DNA of 7,048 nucleotides from an uncultured Prevotella sp. Its GTDB lineage: Bacteria > Bacteroidota > Bacteroidia > Bacteroidales > Bacteroidaceae. A program made the position numbers and the translations under genes. Location: NCBI GenBank assembly GCA_946625715.1, contig CAMOTK010000105.1, forward strand, positions 1 to 7,048. The letters are read 5' to 3'. The notes beneath the pieces were generated by a model, which was given only the letters and a program-made list of their open reading frames with translations, was not told where the DNA came from and searched no databases. Every line of letters begins with the position of its first letter. Position 1 is the first letter of the stretch. Shown piece by piece: positions 1 to 6,670 of this stretch.

Positions 1-435
1 GCGGGCGTCGTGGTGCATTACGTAGTCTTTCAGTGCGGCAGCAAACGCCTGGAAGTCGATGCCGTGGTGATGGTAGAAACGCTCGTCTTCGGTGTCGACC
101 AGTGCTTGGCAAAACACGGGTGCCACTTCTTCATAGCTGACGGGCGTGCGGTTCTCACTGAAGAACTTGCCAATCAGCTTGCCGTCGGCACTATAAATCT
201 CGGAAGCCTGCGCCGGACGCGTGTTCTTCACGTCGCTCATGCTGGGCGACTTGCCGAAGAGCCAAAGGAAATTGATGTCGACAGCCACGAGGTAGAGCAA
301 GAACGACACTATCAGCGTGCACAGGACGGTTGCCGTCTTGATGTACCAGGGCCGCTTATAGAGCGCTTTGTACCATTGCCAGAATCGATTCAGCCATTGG
401 CGGGCAGTATTCAGGATATCTTTAATTTTGTCCAT
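1..435 (-). CDS. Class A penicillin-binding protein, N-terminal fragment (transglycosylase family 51)
   Basis: This is the first 145 codons of a membrane-anchored peptidoglycan glycosyltransferase/transpeptidase (PBP1A type), which polymerises lipid II outside the inner membrane. The gene runs off the left edge, so only the anchor and the start of the glycosyltransferase domain are visible. Residues 1-32 are basic and tryptophan-rich and would be cytoplasmic. Residues about 33-53 form a single hydrophobic transmembrane segment. Residues 79-92 match the pre-catalytic strand ([14 protein letters not shown]). Residues 111-127 carry GT51 motif 1 ([17 protein letters not shown]), with E116 as the expected catalytic glutamate. 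The frame is open from the ATG at 433-435 to the edge, and that ATG overlaps the end of miaA by 14 bases, suggesting translational coupling. No Shine-Dalgarno is evident. The family call is firm. The exact subtype is not, because the transpeptidase domain lies outside the window. Confidence 0.9.
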   Translation of the reverse strand, partial: MDKIKDILNTARQWLNRFWQWYKALYKRPWYIKTATVLCTLIVSFLLYLVAVDINFLWLFGKSPSMSDVKNTRPAQASEIYSADGKLIGKFFSENRTPVSYEEVAPVFCQALVDTEDERFYHHHGIDFQAFAAALKDYVMHHDAR

Positions 436-1324
436 ATTCTATATAATTAATGATTTCTTTTTCGTCGTTTGGTGAGAACCATCTCATGGTCTCGTCTTTC
501 TTGAACCACGTGAGCTGCTTGCGGGCATAGCGGCGGGTGTTTCCCTTGATGCGCTCCACGGCTTCGTCGAGCGTCCATGTGCCGTCGAGATAGTTGAAGA
601 GCTCTTTGTAGCCTACGGTGTTCAGGGCGTTGAGGGCTCTGTTGCAGGCGTTGCGCTCCACTTCGTCGAGCAGTCCCTGCTGCATCATGGCGTCTACGCG
701 CTGGTTAATGCGTTCGTAGAGCAGTTCGCGCGGCAGGTTAAGGCCAATCTTCACGATGCGGAAGGGGCGCTCCTTCTTCCGATTGGTGCGAAACGAGGTG
801 TATGTCTGGCCCGTCATGTGGCAGATTTCCAGTGCGTGAACCACGCGTCGCGGATTCTTCTTGTCCACAATAGCGTAGTGCTCGGGGTCCAGTTGGCGCA
901 GCTCTTCGCATAGTCGCTCGAGTCCTTCGTCGTTCAGTCGCTGCTTCATCAGCGTGCGCGTCTTGTCGTCGATGGTGGGAATGTCGTCGATACCGTTGCA
1001 CACGGCGTCGATATACATCATGCTGCCACCGCTCATCAGGGCATAGTCGGACGTTTGAAACAGCTCGTCGAGCAACTTTAGTACCTGTTCTTCAAACATC
1101 GACGCACTGTAATACTCGTCGAGTGCCAGCGTGCCGACGAAGTAATGCCGCACTTCCTGAAGCTGAGCTTCAGTGGGTGCGGCTGTACCTATCTTCAAGT
1201 CCCTGTACATCTGCCTTGAATCGGCATTGATGATAGGGATTCCGAAATGTCTGGCTATGTGCAGACAGCATGCTGTCTTGCCTACAGCCGTAGGCCCTGT
1301 GATGACGATGAGCGTCTTCTTCAT
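422..1324 (-). CDS. miaA: tRNA dimethylallyltransferase MiaA
   Basis: Transfers a dimethylallyl group from DMAPP to N6 of A37 in tRNAs reading codons that begin with U, which stabilises codon-anticodon pairing; cytoplasmic. The 300-residue protein has the normal family length. It shows the P-loop GPTAVGKT at 10-17, the DSRQMY motif at 35-40 (D35 is the expected general base), KIGTAAPT at 44-51, GGSMMY at 99-104, the [11 protein letters not shown] segment at 157-167, a GLLDEVE helix, TVGYKE, and the C-terminal [10 protein letters not shown] motif at 265-274. The ATG at 1322-1324 directly abuts the lpxA stop codon with no intervening base, and the 3' end overlaps the penicillin-binding protein start. 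It therefore probably depends on transcription, and perhaps translation, of the lpx genes upstream. All key motifs are intact. Confidence 0.97.
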   Translation of the reverse strand: MKKTLIVITGPTAVGKTACCLHIARHFGIPIINADSRQMYRDLKIGTAAPTEAQLQEVRHYFVGTLALDEYYSASMFEEQVLKLLDELFQTSDYALMSGGSMMYIDAVCNGIDDIPTIDDKTRTLMKQRLNDEGLERLCEELRQLDPEHYAIVDKKNPRRVVHALEICHMTGQTYTSFRTNRKKERPFRIVKIGLNLPRELLYERINQRVDAMMQQGLLDEVERNACNRALNALNTVGYKELFNYLDGTWTLDEAVERIKGNTRRYARKQLTWFKKDETMRWFSPNDEKEIINYIEYGQN

Positions 1325-2095
1325 CTATCTGATGATGCCTCGCTTCGACTGTTCGATGAACGCGCAGATGTATTCCACCTCTTTCGAGTCAGGATATTTG
1401 GCGCGTGCCTCTGCCACACCGTCCTTCATCAGTCCTTGCGCATAGATGATGCGGTAGGCGTCGTGTATCATCTCAATGGTTTCATTGGAGAAACCGCGGC
1501 GGCGCAGTCCCACCAGATTGATTCCGGCGAAGCGGATAGGCTCTTTGCCGGCAATGATGTAGGGCGGAATGTCCTGCGAGAAGCGGCTGCCGCCCTGAAT
1601 CATGACGTAGCTGCCCACGCGACAGAACTGATGGCAGAGCACTTCGGCCGAGATGATGGCATTATCGTCGACGATAGCCTCGCCGGCAAACTTTGTGGAG
1701 TTGCCAATGATGCATCCGTTGCCGATGACGCAGTCGTGGGCCACATGCATATTCTCCATGAGCAGGTTGCCAGAGCCCACGATGGTCTTACCTTTCGACG
1801 CTGTGCCGCGGCTGATGGTGACATTCTCGCGGATAGAGTTGTTGTCGCCAATCTCTGCGGTGGTCACTTCGCCTCGGAATTTCAGGTCCTGCGGCTTCGT
1901 GGCAATCGATGCGCCAGGGAAGAACTCGTTGCCCGAGCCTATGCGGGCGCCATCATGCACGGTCACGCTGTTGAGGAAGTGGTTGTTGTTGCCAATGACC
2001 ACGTCCTTGTTGATGACGCAGAAGGGACCGATGATGTTGCCGTCGCCCAGCTGTGCGCCGGGATCGACGTATGCTAAAGGACTGATTTGATTCAT
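1325..2095 (-). CDS. lpxA: UDP-N-acetylglucosamine O-acyltransferase LpxA
   Basis: First enzyme of lipid A synthesis: it moves a (3R)-hydroxyacyl chain from ACP to the 3-OH of UDP-GlcNAc in the cytoplasm. The 256 residues are close to the E. coli length of 262. Residues 1 to about 180 form the left-handed beta-helix of hexapeptide repeats (for example IGPFCV, IGNNNH, IGNGCI). The catalytic histidine is H120 within HVAHDC, matching E. coli H125, with H117 matching H122. The signatures KPQDLKF (67-73), IRENVTISRGT (88-98), CHQF (154-157) and GLRRRGF are present, followed by the helical C-terminal domain ending GIIR. G168 aligns with E. coli G173, the acyl-chain ruler residue, so an open pocket for a long acyl chain is plausible (inference). 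The gene starts three bases after the lpxC-fabZ stop. Confidence 0.97.
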   Translation of the reverse strand: MNQISPLAYVDPGAQLGDGNIIGPFCVINKDVVIGNNNHFLNSVTVHDGARIGSGNEFFPGASIATKPQDLKFRGEVTTAEIGDNNSIRENVTISRGTASKGKTIVGSGNLLMENMHVAHDCVIGNGCIIGNSTKFAGEAIVDDNAIISAEVLCHQFCRVGSYVMIQGGSRFSQDIPPYIIAGKEPIRFAGINLVGLRRRGFSNETIEMIHDAYRIIYAQGLMKDGVAEARAKYPDSKEVEYICAFIEQSKRGIIR

Positions 2096-2098
2096 GTC

Positions 2099-3481
2099 TT
2101 ACTTGTTCTTTACGATTTGTGCACTGAAAGTGGCTTCCGAAACAATCTTGTCGCCCACGAAAGCATAGCCCTTCATCGACGAGATGCCGTGGCGCAGCGG
2201 TGCCAGCAGCTCTACTTTGAAGAGCAGCGTGTCGCCCGGCACAACCTTCTGACGGAACTTCACGCCATCGATGCGCATGAAATAGGTCGACCAGCGCTCC
2301 GGTTCCTCGACGGTGTTGAGCACCAGCAGACCGCCACACTGTGCCATAGCCTCAATCTGCAGCACGCCCGGCATGACGGGCTCCTGCGGGAAGTGGCCGG
2401 TGAAGAAGGGTTCGTTGCTCGTAACGTTCTTGACGCCGACGATACTTGTGGCTCCCAGCTCGATGACCTTGTCGACCAGCTGCATGGGATAGCGGTGGGG
2501 CAGCAGCTCGCGAATGCGATTGACGTCCATCAGCGGTGTCTCGTTGGGGTCGTAGGCCGGAGCCTGCACCTCGTGCTTGCGTATTTCCTTGCGCATCTCG
2601 CGTGCGAACTTATTATTAATAGTATGTCCGGGGCGCGTAGCAATAATGCGGCCCTTGATGGGCTTGCCAATGAGCGCCATGTCGCCGATGATGTCGAGCA
2701 GCTTGTGGCGTGTGCACTCGTTCTCCCACACCAGCGGCTTGTGCTGAATGTAGCCCAGCTCGTTGGCGTTGCGGTGCTCGGCATGGAGCATGTCGGCCAG
2801 TTTGTCGAGCTGTTCCTGCGAAATCTGGCGCTCGTACATGACGATAGCGTTGTCGAGGTCGCCGCCCTTGATGAGATTAGCCTTGAGCAGCGGTTCCAAG
2901 TCGCGCACGAAGACAAACGTGCGGGCAGGTGCTATCTCTGTGGCAAAGTCTTCCACCTTGTCGAGCGTAGCAAACTGGCTGTTGATGAACTTAGAATTGA
3001 ACGAGCACATGGTGGTAAGCGAGAAATCATCGTCGGGCAGGATGGTGATGCACGAGCCAGAGTCCTCGTCTTTCACTTCTATTTTCTTGCGAATGACATA
3101 CCAGTCTTTCGGAGCGCTCTGCTCTTCGGTGCCAACCTCCATGATTTTCTCCACATACTTGGCGGCGCTGCCGTCGAGAATGGGGACCTCGGGGCCGGTG
3201 ACCTGAATGAGACAGTTGTCGACACCCAGTGCATAGAGAGCAGCCAGACCGTGCTCTACGGTTGAAACGCGCACGTCGCCCTTGCCCAGAACGGTGCCGC
3301 GCTGGGTGTCGACCACGTTTTCGGCAATAGCGTCGATGGCGGGTTCGCCTTCGAGGTCGATGCGCTGGATTTTGTAGCCCGTGTTTTCCGGTGCGGGATT
3401 GAACGTTACGGTGAGACTAAGTCCTGTATGCAGACCTTTTCCATGAAGCGAAAAGCTGCCTTTAAGGGTCATCTGTTTCAT
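2099..3481 (-). CDS. lpxC-fabZ: Bifunctional LpxC-FabZ: UDP-3-O-acyl-GlcNAc deacetylase / 3-hydroxyacyl-ACP dehydratase
   Basis: A 460-residue fusion. Residues 1 to about 303 are LpxC, the zinc-dependent deacetylase that commits UDP-3-O-acyl-GlcNAc to lipid A. Residues about 317-460 are FabZ, which dehydrates (3R)-hydroxyacyl-ACP during fatty-acid elongation. LpxC residues visible are E76 and H77 in TVEH, H259 and D263 in HKLLDIIGD (zinc ligands H77, H259, D263) and H286 in RPGH (catalytic acid). FabZ residues visible are LLPHRYP (327-332), H363 in GHFP and E377 in LQIEAMAQ, the catalytic pair. The two parts are joined by a short proline-containing linker near 305-316, and the usual LpxC C-terminal tail looks shortened. 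The reading frame is continuous, so this is a real fusion and not two adjacent genes. Such fusions are established in Bacteroidetes. The ATG at 3479-3481 lies three bases after the lpxD stop; an in-frame ATG at codon 4 is an alternative start. Confidence 0.97.
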   Translation of the reverse strand: MKQMTLKGSFSLHGKGLHTGLSLTVTFNPAPENTGYKIQRIDLEGEPAIDAIAENVVDTQRGTVLGKGDVRVSTVEHGLAALYALGVDNCLIQVTGPEVPILDGSAAKYVEKIMEVGTEEQSAPKDWYVIRKKIEVKDEDSGSCITILPDDDFSLTTMCSFNSKFINSQFATLDKVEDFATEIAPARTFVFVRDLEPLLKANLIKGGDLDNAIVMYERQISQEQLDKLADMLHAEHRNANELGYIQHKPLVWENECTRHKLLDIIGDMALIGKPIKGRIIATRPGHTINNKFAREMRKEIRKHEVQAPAYDPNETPLMDVNRIRELLPHRYPMQLVDKVIELGATSIVGVKNVTSNEPFFTGHFPQEPVMPGVLQIEAMAQCGGLLVLNTVEEPERWSTYFMRIDGVKFRQKVVPGDTLLFKVELLAPLRHGISSMKGYAFVGDKIVSEATFSAQIVKNK

Positions 3482-3484
3482 ATC

Positions 3485-4522
3485 TTATTGTTGTTTTTTA
3501 AGTTCTTCTACTTGTTTCTGCAGTTCGCTGAGCTGCTTGTACATATCGGGCAAGCGGCGCAGCATGGCCATGCCCTTGAAATAGACCTTCGGATCCATTG
3601 CGGGCGAACCGATGAGTGTCTCGCCGTTGCCCTTGGTATTGCCGATGACGCCACACTGTGCGCCGACAAACGTCTTATCGGCCACGTGGATATGACCGGC
3701 AAAGCCAGCCTGTCCGCCCACCATGCACCAGCTGCCAATCTTCGTAGAGCCAGCCAGTCCGGCTTGAGCCGACATGACGGTGTTCTCGCCGACCTCGCAG
3801 TTGTGGGCTATCTGCACCAGATTGTCGAGCTTGACGCCTTTATGGATGACGGTTTGTCCCATTGTAGAGCGGTCGACGCAGGTGTTTGCGCCAATCTCCA
3901 CATCGTCTTCAATAACCACGATGCCTATCTGTGGAATCTTGTCGTAGCCTTCTTGGTTGGGTGCGAAACCAAATCCGTCGGCTCCGATGACGCTTCCGGC
4001 ATGGATGGTGACGTTGTTGCCCAGCTGACAGCCCTGATAGATCGTGACGTTGGGGTAGAGCAGGACGTTCTGTCCAATCTTTACGCCCTCGCCAATGACG
4101 GTGTGAGGATAGATTTGTGTGCCGTCGCCGATGACAGCGCCGTCGGCTACCACGGCAAAGGGGCCGATGTAGACGTTCTGGCCGATGGTGGCCTTTGGCG
4201 AAATGCTTGCCAGAGGGTCGATGCCCGTCTTTTTGGGCTTCATCGACTCGTAGATTTGCAGCAGCTTGGCTACGGCATCGTAGGCGTTAGGCACGCGAAT
4301 GAGCGTTGCGCTGACGGCCTTTTCGAGCTGCAGGTCGTCGTTGACAAGAACAATAGTTGATTTAGTGTCGTACAGATAGTGTGCATATTTAGGGTTAGAG
4401 AGAAACGAGATAGCTCCTTCTTTCCCTTCTTCGATTTTTGCAAAGGTGTGGACGGTAGCCTGTGCGTTGCCTTCCACTTTGCCGCCAATAAGGTCGGCGA
4501 TTTGTTTGGCTTGAAATTCCAT
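3485..4522 (-). CDS. lpxD: UDP-3-O-(3-hydroxyacyl)glucosamine N-acyltransferase LpxD
   Basis: Third lipid A step: adds a second (3R)-hydroxyacyl chain from ACP to the 2-amino group exposed by LpxC; cytoplasmic. The 345 residues match the family. Residues 1 to about 100 are the uridine-binding N-terminal domain ([15 protein letters not shown] at 37-51). Residues about 104-310 are the hexapeptide beta-helix. Residues about 315-345 are a terminal helix with heptad character ([12 protein letters not shown]). The expected catalytic histidine is H240 in VQIAHNC, with H277 in AGHIHV as the second conserved histidine. [10 protein letters not shown] (177-186) and GSPAMDP (306-312) are also family signatures. 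The ATG at 4520-4522 was chosen because the protein then begins [14 protein letters not shown], as homologues do. A ten-residue extension would start from a TTG that lies inside the likely -7 promoter box. First gene of the tight lpx run. Confidence 0.96.
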   Translation of the reverse strand: MEFQAKQIADLIGGKVEGNAQATVHTFAKIEEGKEGAISFLSNPKYAHYLYDTKSTIVLVNDDLQLEKAVSATLIRVPNAYDAVAKLLQIYESMKPKKTGIDPLASISPKATIGQNVYIGPFAVVADGAVIGDGTQIYPHTVIGEGVKIGQNVLLYPNVTIYQGCQLGNNVTIHAGSVIGADGFGFAPNQEGYDKIPQIGIVVIEDDVEIGANTCVDRSTMGQTVIHKGVKLDNLVQIAHNCEVGENTVMSAQAGLAGSTKIGSWCMVGGQAGFAGHIHVADKTFVGAQCGVIGNTKGNGETLIGSPAMDPKVYFKGMAMLRRLPDMYKQLSELQKQVEELKKQQ

Positions 4523-4549
4523 TCGGTAGTGTTTATTGCAATAATGGTG

Positions 4550-4557
4550 CAAATATA
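4550..4557 (-). promoter_or_regulatory. Bacteroidetes-type -7 promoter box upstream of lpxD
   Basis: On the minus strand the gap between the HD gene and lpxD reads TATATTTG, an exact match to the Bacteroidetes primary sigma factor -7 consensus TAnnTTTG. Transcription starting about 6-8 bases downstream would give a leader of roughly 20 bases before the lpxD ATG. The -33 side is weak: a TTTG at 4584-4587 sits 26 bases upstream, longer than the usual 19-21 or so. The box lies in the only gap near the lpx genes, in a strikingly A+T-rich patch. It would give lpxD through the penicillin-binding protein gene their own transcription. The promoter role is inferred from the motif. Confidence 0.55.
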
Positions 4558-4567
4558 CGAAAAAATA

Positions 4568-5788
4568 TTAAAATCGTTGATAACAAAGGTAATATTTTCT
4601 GATTTTTTTAGAAAGAAGCTGCACGTTGAGCAGTTCCGAGGCCTCTGCGATGTCTTTTACGGTGCCGTCTTTGTAGAGAATGCCGATGCTGTCGTCCTCG
4701 GTGTTGTACATGTCTTTCTGTATGGTGTCGACGCTCATCATGTAGTGCGCGTCGGCCTTGTCGATACCCATCTGTTGGGCAATCAGCTCTTGCAGCTGGT
4801 CGATGCGCTCGGGACTGACGGGCTCGTCGTGAACCTCTACTTTGAAGATGCGGCGGTCGAGCATGTCGGTGGCCAGCGTCGAGAGAATCTTGTCGTCGTG
4901 GTGCTTCCATGCCTTCATGGCGCTCCAGATGTCGGAGTCGTCGAGCTCTTCGTACATGCGCAGTGCCTCGTCGTGGTTGTTAAACCACTGTGCGTCGACA
5001 TCGTTCTTTAGAAAATACATGAGCGAAGGCGATGCAAACACGCTGATGCCCAGGCGAGTAAGGTCCTTTGCACGGGTGAGCATGTTGACGAGAATCTTCT
5101 CGTTGGCCACGGCCGTTTTGTGCAGGTAGACCTGCCAGTACATGAGTCGGCGCGTGGTGAGATAGTTCTCTATAGAGTAGATGCCCTTGTGGTCGACCAC
5201 CAGTCGGTCGTCTACCACGTTGAGCATCTTGATGATGCGTGCCGACCCGATGTTTCCCTCGGTGACGCCGGTGAAGAACGAGTCGCGCCGCAGGTAGTCG
5301 AGGCGGTCCATGTCGAGCTGACTGGATATGAGCTGGTGGAAAATCTTGTTGGGATACTCGTCTTTGAAGATGCTGATGGCCAGATTGAGCTTGTCGCCGA
5401 AGTCGCTGTTGATTTGCTCCATCATGAGTAGCGAGATGTCTTCGTGCGAGATGCCCTTGATGATGGTGTTCTCCAGCACATGCGAGAAGGGCCCGTGGCC
5501 AATGTCGTGCATAAGGATGGCAGCCTCAACGGCTTCGGCTTCGCTGTCGAAGATGAAGATGCCCTTCTGCTGCAGCGAGAGGATGGCCTCGCTCATCAGG
5601 TGGAAGGCACCGAGCGAGTGCTGGAAGCGCGTGTGGCGCGCACCGGGATAGACCACGGAAGCCAGTCCGAGCTGGTTGATGCGATTGAGTCGCTGCATGA
5701 GCGGATGCTGCACCACGTCGTAGAGCAGTCCGCGCGGTATTTTGATGAAGCCGAAGACGGGGTCGTTGATGATTTTTGCGTCGTTCAT
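4568..5788 (-). CDS. HD-domain phosphohydrolase, dNTPase-like (SAMHD1/COG1078-type)
   Basis: A 406-residue cytoplasmic protein of the HD superfamily, in the branch containing deoxynucleoside triphosphate triphosphohydrolases. Numbered from MNDAK, the metal-site motifs are all present: H57 in RFQHSLG, H94-D95 in ILMHDIGHGPFSH, H98 next to it, H115 in ISHED, and D161 in DMDRLDYLRRD, which matches the distal aspartate motif of SAMHD1. The N-terminal INDPVFGFIKIP is typical of the Bacteroidetes family members. Substrate is not shown by the sequence; dNTP hydrolysis is an inference from the motif set. The ATG at 5786-5788 was chosen; an in-frame ATG at 5792-5794 would add two residues. A longer in-frame extension up to 5875 would read back into pyrF and has no family resemblance. 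The start is 10 bases after the pyrF stop, so the two genes are probably co-transcribed. Confidence 0.9.
   Translation of the reverse strand: MNDAKIINDPVFGFIKIPRGLLYDVVQHPLMQRLNRINQLGLASVVYPGARHTRFQHSLGAFHLMSEAILSLQQKGIFIFDSEAEAVEAAILMHDIGHGPFSHVLENTIIKGISHEDISLLMMEQINSDFGDKLNLAISIFKDEYPNKIFHQLISSQLDMDRLDYLRRDSFFTGVTEGNIGSARIIKMLNVVDDRLVVDHKGIYSIENYLTTRRLMYWQVYLHKTAVANEKILVNMLTRAKDLTRLGISVFASPSLMYFLKNDVDAQWFNNHDEALRMYEELDDSDIWSAMKAWKHHDDKILSTLATDMLDRRIFKVEVHDEPVSPERIDQLQELIAQQMGIDKADAHYMMSVDTIQKDMYNTEDDSIGILYKDGTVKDIAEASELLNVQLLSKKIRKYYLCYQRF
4584..4614 (-). promoter_or_regulatory. Possible second promoter upstream of lpxD, inside the HD gene 3' end
   Basis: The minus strand reads TACCTTTG at 4584-4591, again matching TAnnTTTG. 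Nineteen bases upstream is TTTC (4611-4614), a one-base mismatch to the -33 element TTTG. The stretch between is nearly all A and T. The same bases encode the last residues of the HD protein (Tyr-Tyr-Leu-Cys-Tyr), so the match could be a by-product of coding. If real, the start site would be near 4577, giving a leader of about 55 bases before lpxD. Weaker than the intergenic box because it overlaps coding sequence. Confidence 0.35.
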
Positions 5789-5798
5789 GCCCATGGGT

Positions 5799-6626
5799 TT
5801 AAATGCCTGCCTTAGCCAGTTCGTCGGCCATTTGCAGCTGCAGTTCGTGCGCCTTCTGGGCGGCCACTTCGGCAAAGTCGGTGCCCTGCGAGGCGTAGAT
5901 GATGCCGCGGCTGGAGTTGACCAGCAGTCCGCAGTCCTTCGTCATGCCGTAGCGGCACACCTCTTGCAGCGAACCGCCCTGTGCGCCCACGCCTGGCACG
6001 AGCAGGAAGTGGTTGGGCACCAGTCGGCGAATGTCTTCGAACATGCGTCCCTGTGTGGCGCCAACGACATACATCATCTGCTGGTCGTCGGCCCACTCCT
6101 GGCTCTTCTTGAGCACCTTCTCGAAGAGTCGCTCGCCGCCGGCGTCTTCGGTCAGTTGGAAGTCGTGCGACCCTTTGTTGCTGGTCAGTGCGAGCAGCAC
6201 CACCCACTTGCCGTCGTAGCCGAGGAAGGGCGTCACCGAGTCTTCGCCCATATAGGGTGCCACGGTCAGTGCGTCGACATCGTACTCCTCAAAGAATGTG
6301 CGCGCATACATCTGGCTGGTGTTGCCAATGTCGCCGCGCTTGGCGTCGGCAATGATGAAGTGGTGCGGATAGTTCTGCTTCAGGTACTTGATAGTCTTCT
6401 CGAAAGCCACGATGCCTTTCACGCCGAAGGCCTCGTAGAAGGCCAGGTTGGGCTTATAGCTGACGCAGTAGGGAGCTGTAGCATCGATGATGGCGCGGTT
6501 GAAAGCGAAGATGGGGTCTTCGTCGTTGAGCAGGTGTTGGGGCACTTTCTTCAGGTCGGTGTCGAGTCCTACGCAAAGGAACGACTGCTTCTGCCTGATT
6601 TGTTCGATGAGTTCTTGGCGTGTCAT
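5799..6626 (-). CDS. pyrF: Orotidine 5'-phosphate decarboxylase PyrF (long subfamily)
   Basis: Last step of de novo UMP synthesis: decarboxylates OMP to UMP in the cytoplasm. The 275-residue length and wording fit the longer PyrF subfamily (about 270-280 residues), not the roughly 230-residue E. coli type. Visible are CVGLDTD at 18-24, [10 protein letters not shown] at 56-65, and the catalytic DAKRGD at 94-99 with D94, K96 and D99. Also present are APYMGEDS near 123-130, PGVGAQGG at 211-218, and [10 protein letters not shown] at 237-246, whose R240 should bind phosphate. The ATG at 6624-6626 was chosen. An upstream in-frame TTG (6633-6635) is only a by-product of the repeat. UMP feeds UDP-GlcNAc, the substrate of LpxA, but the link to the downstream lpx genes is only by neighbourhood. 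Confidence 0.97.
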   Translation of the reverse strand: MTRQELIEQIRQKQSFLCVGLDTDLKKVPQHLLNDEDPIFAFNRAIIDATAPYCVSYKPNLAFYEAFGVKGIVAFEKTIKYLKQNYPHHFIIADAKRGDIGNTSQMYARTFFEEYDVDALTVAPYMGEDSVTPFLGYDGKWVVLLALTSNKGSHDFQLTEDAGGERLFEKVLKKSQEWADDQQMMYVVGATQGRMFEDIRRLVPNHFLLVPGVGAQGGSLQEVCRYGMTKDCGLLVNSSRGIIYASQGTDFAEVAAQKAHELQLQMADELAKAGI

Positions 6627-6628
6627 AA

Positions 6629-6670
6629 TTCTCAATTCTCAATTTTCAATTCTCAATTCTCAATTCTCAA
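6629..6670. repeat. Heptamer tandem repeat, six units, at the prfA/pyrF junction
   Basis: Six head-to-tail 7-base units fill the gap. On the minus strand each reads TTGAGAA, except the fourth (6643-6649), which reads TTGAAAA. The array is exactly 42 bases with no spacer. The first unit contains the TGA stop of prfA (6667-6669), and the last ends two bases before the pyrF ATG. The repeat therefore supplies the prfA stop and the whole leader just before pyrF, including GAGAA stretches that could act as weak ribosome-binding sequence (inference). Heptamers are prone to copy-number change by strand slippage. Because the array is not within a coding frame, such change would alter spacing and not protein sequence. 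Confidence 0.95.

Noticed and set aside
10..450. Plus-strand open frame of 146 codons at the left edge
   Set aside because: It lies opposite the penicillin-binding protein frame and shows no recognisable domain; the minus-strand frame carries the GT51 motif and an anchor.
1325..2095. R171 of LpxA as a substitution at the acyl-chain ruler position
   Set aside because: Counting from the catalytic histidine with the same offset of five shows that G168, not R171, aligns with E. coli G173.
2087..3265. Plus-strand open frame of 392 codons opposite lpxC-fabZ
   Set aside because: Antisense shadow: the minus strand encodes an intact enzyme with all catalytic residues. The length follows from base composition and codon bias, and the translation resembles no family.
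4523..4552. Ten-residue N-terminal extension of LpxD
   Set aside because: It would need a TTG start lying inside the likely -7 promoter box, and homologues begin at the ATG at 4520-4522.
4584..4620. A+T-rich stretch as a rho-independent terminator after the HD gene
   Set aside because: No G+C-rich hairpin precedes the T or A run on either strand; the stretch is better explained as promoter and end-of-gene sequence.
5789..5875. N-terminal extension of the HD protein by 29 residues
   Set aside because: The extension is basic, overlaps the end of pyrF in another frame and does not resemble the family, which begins just before INDPVFGF.
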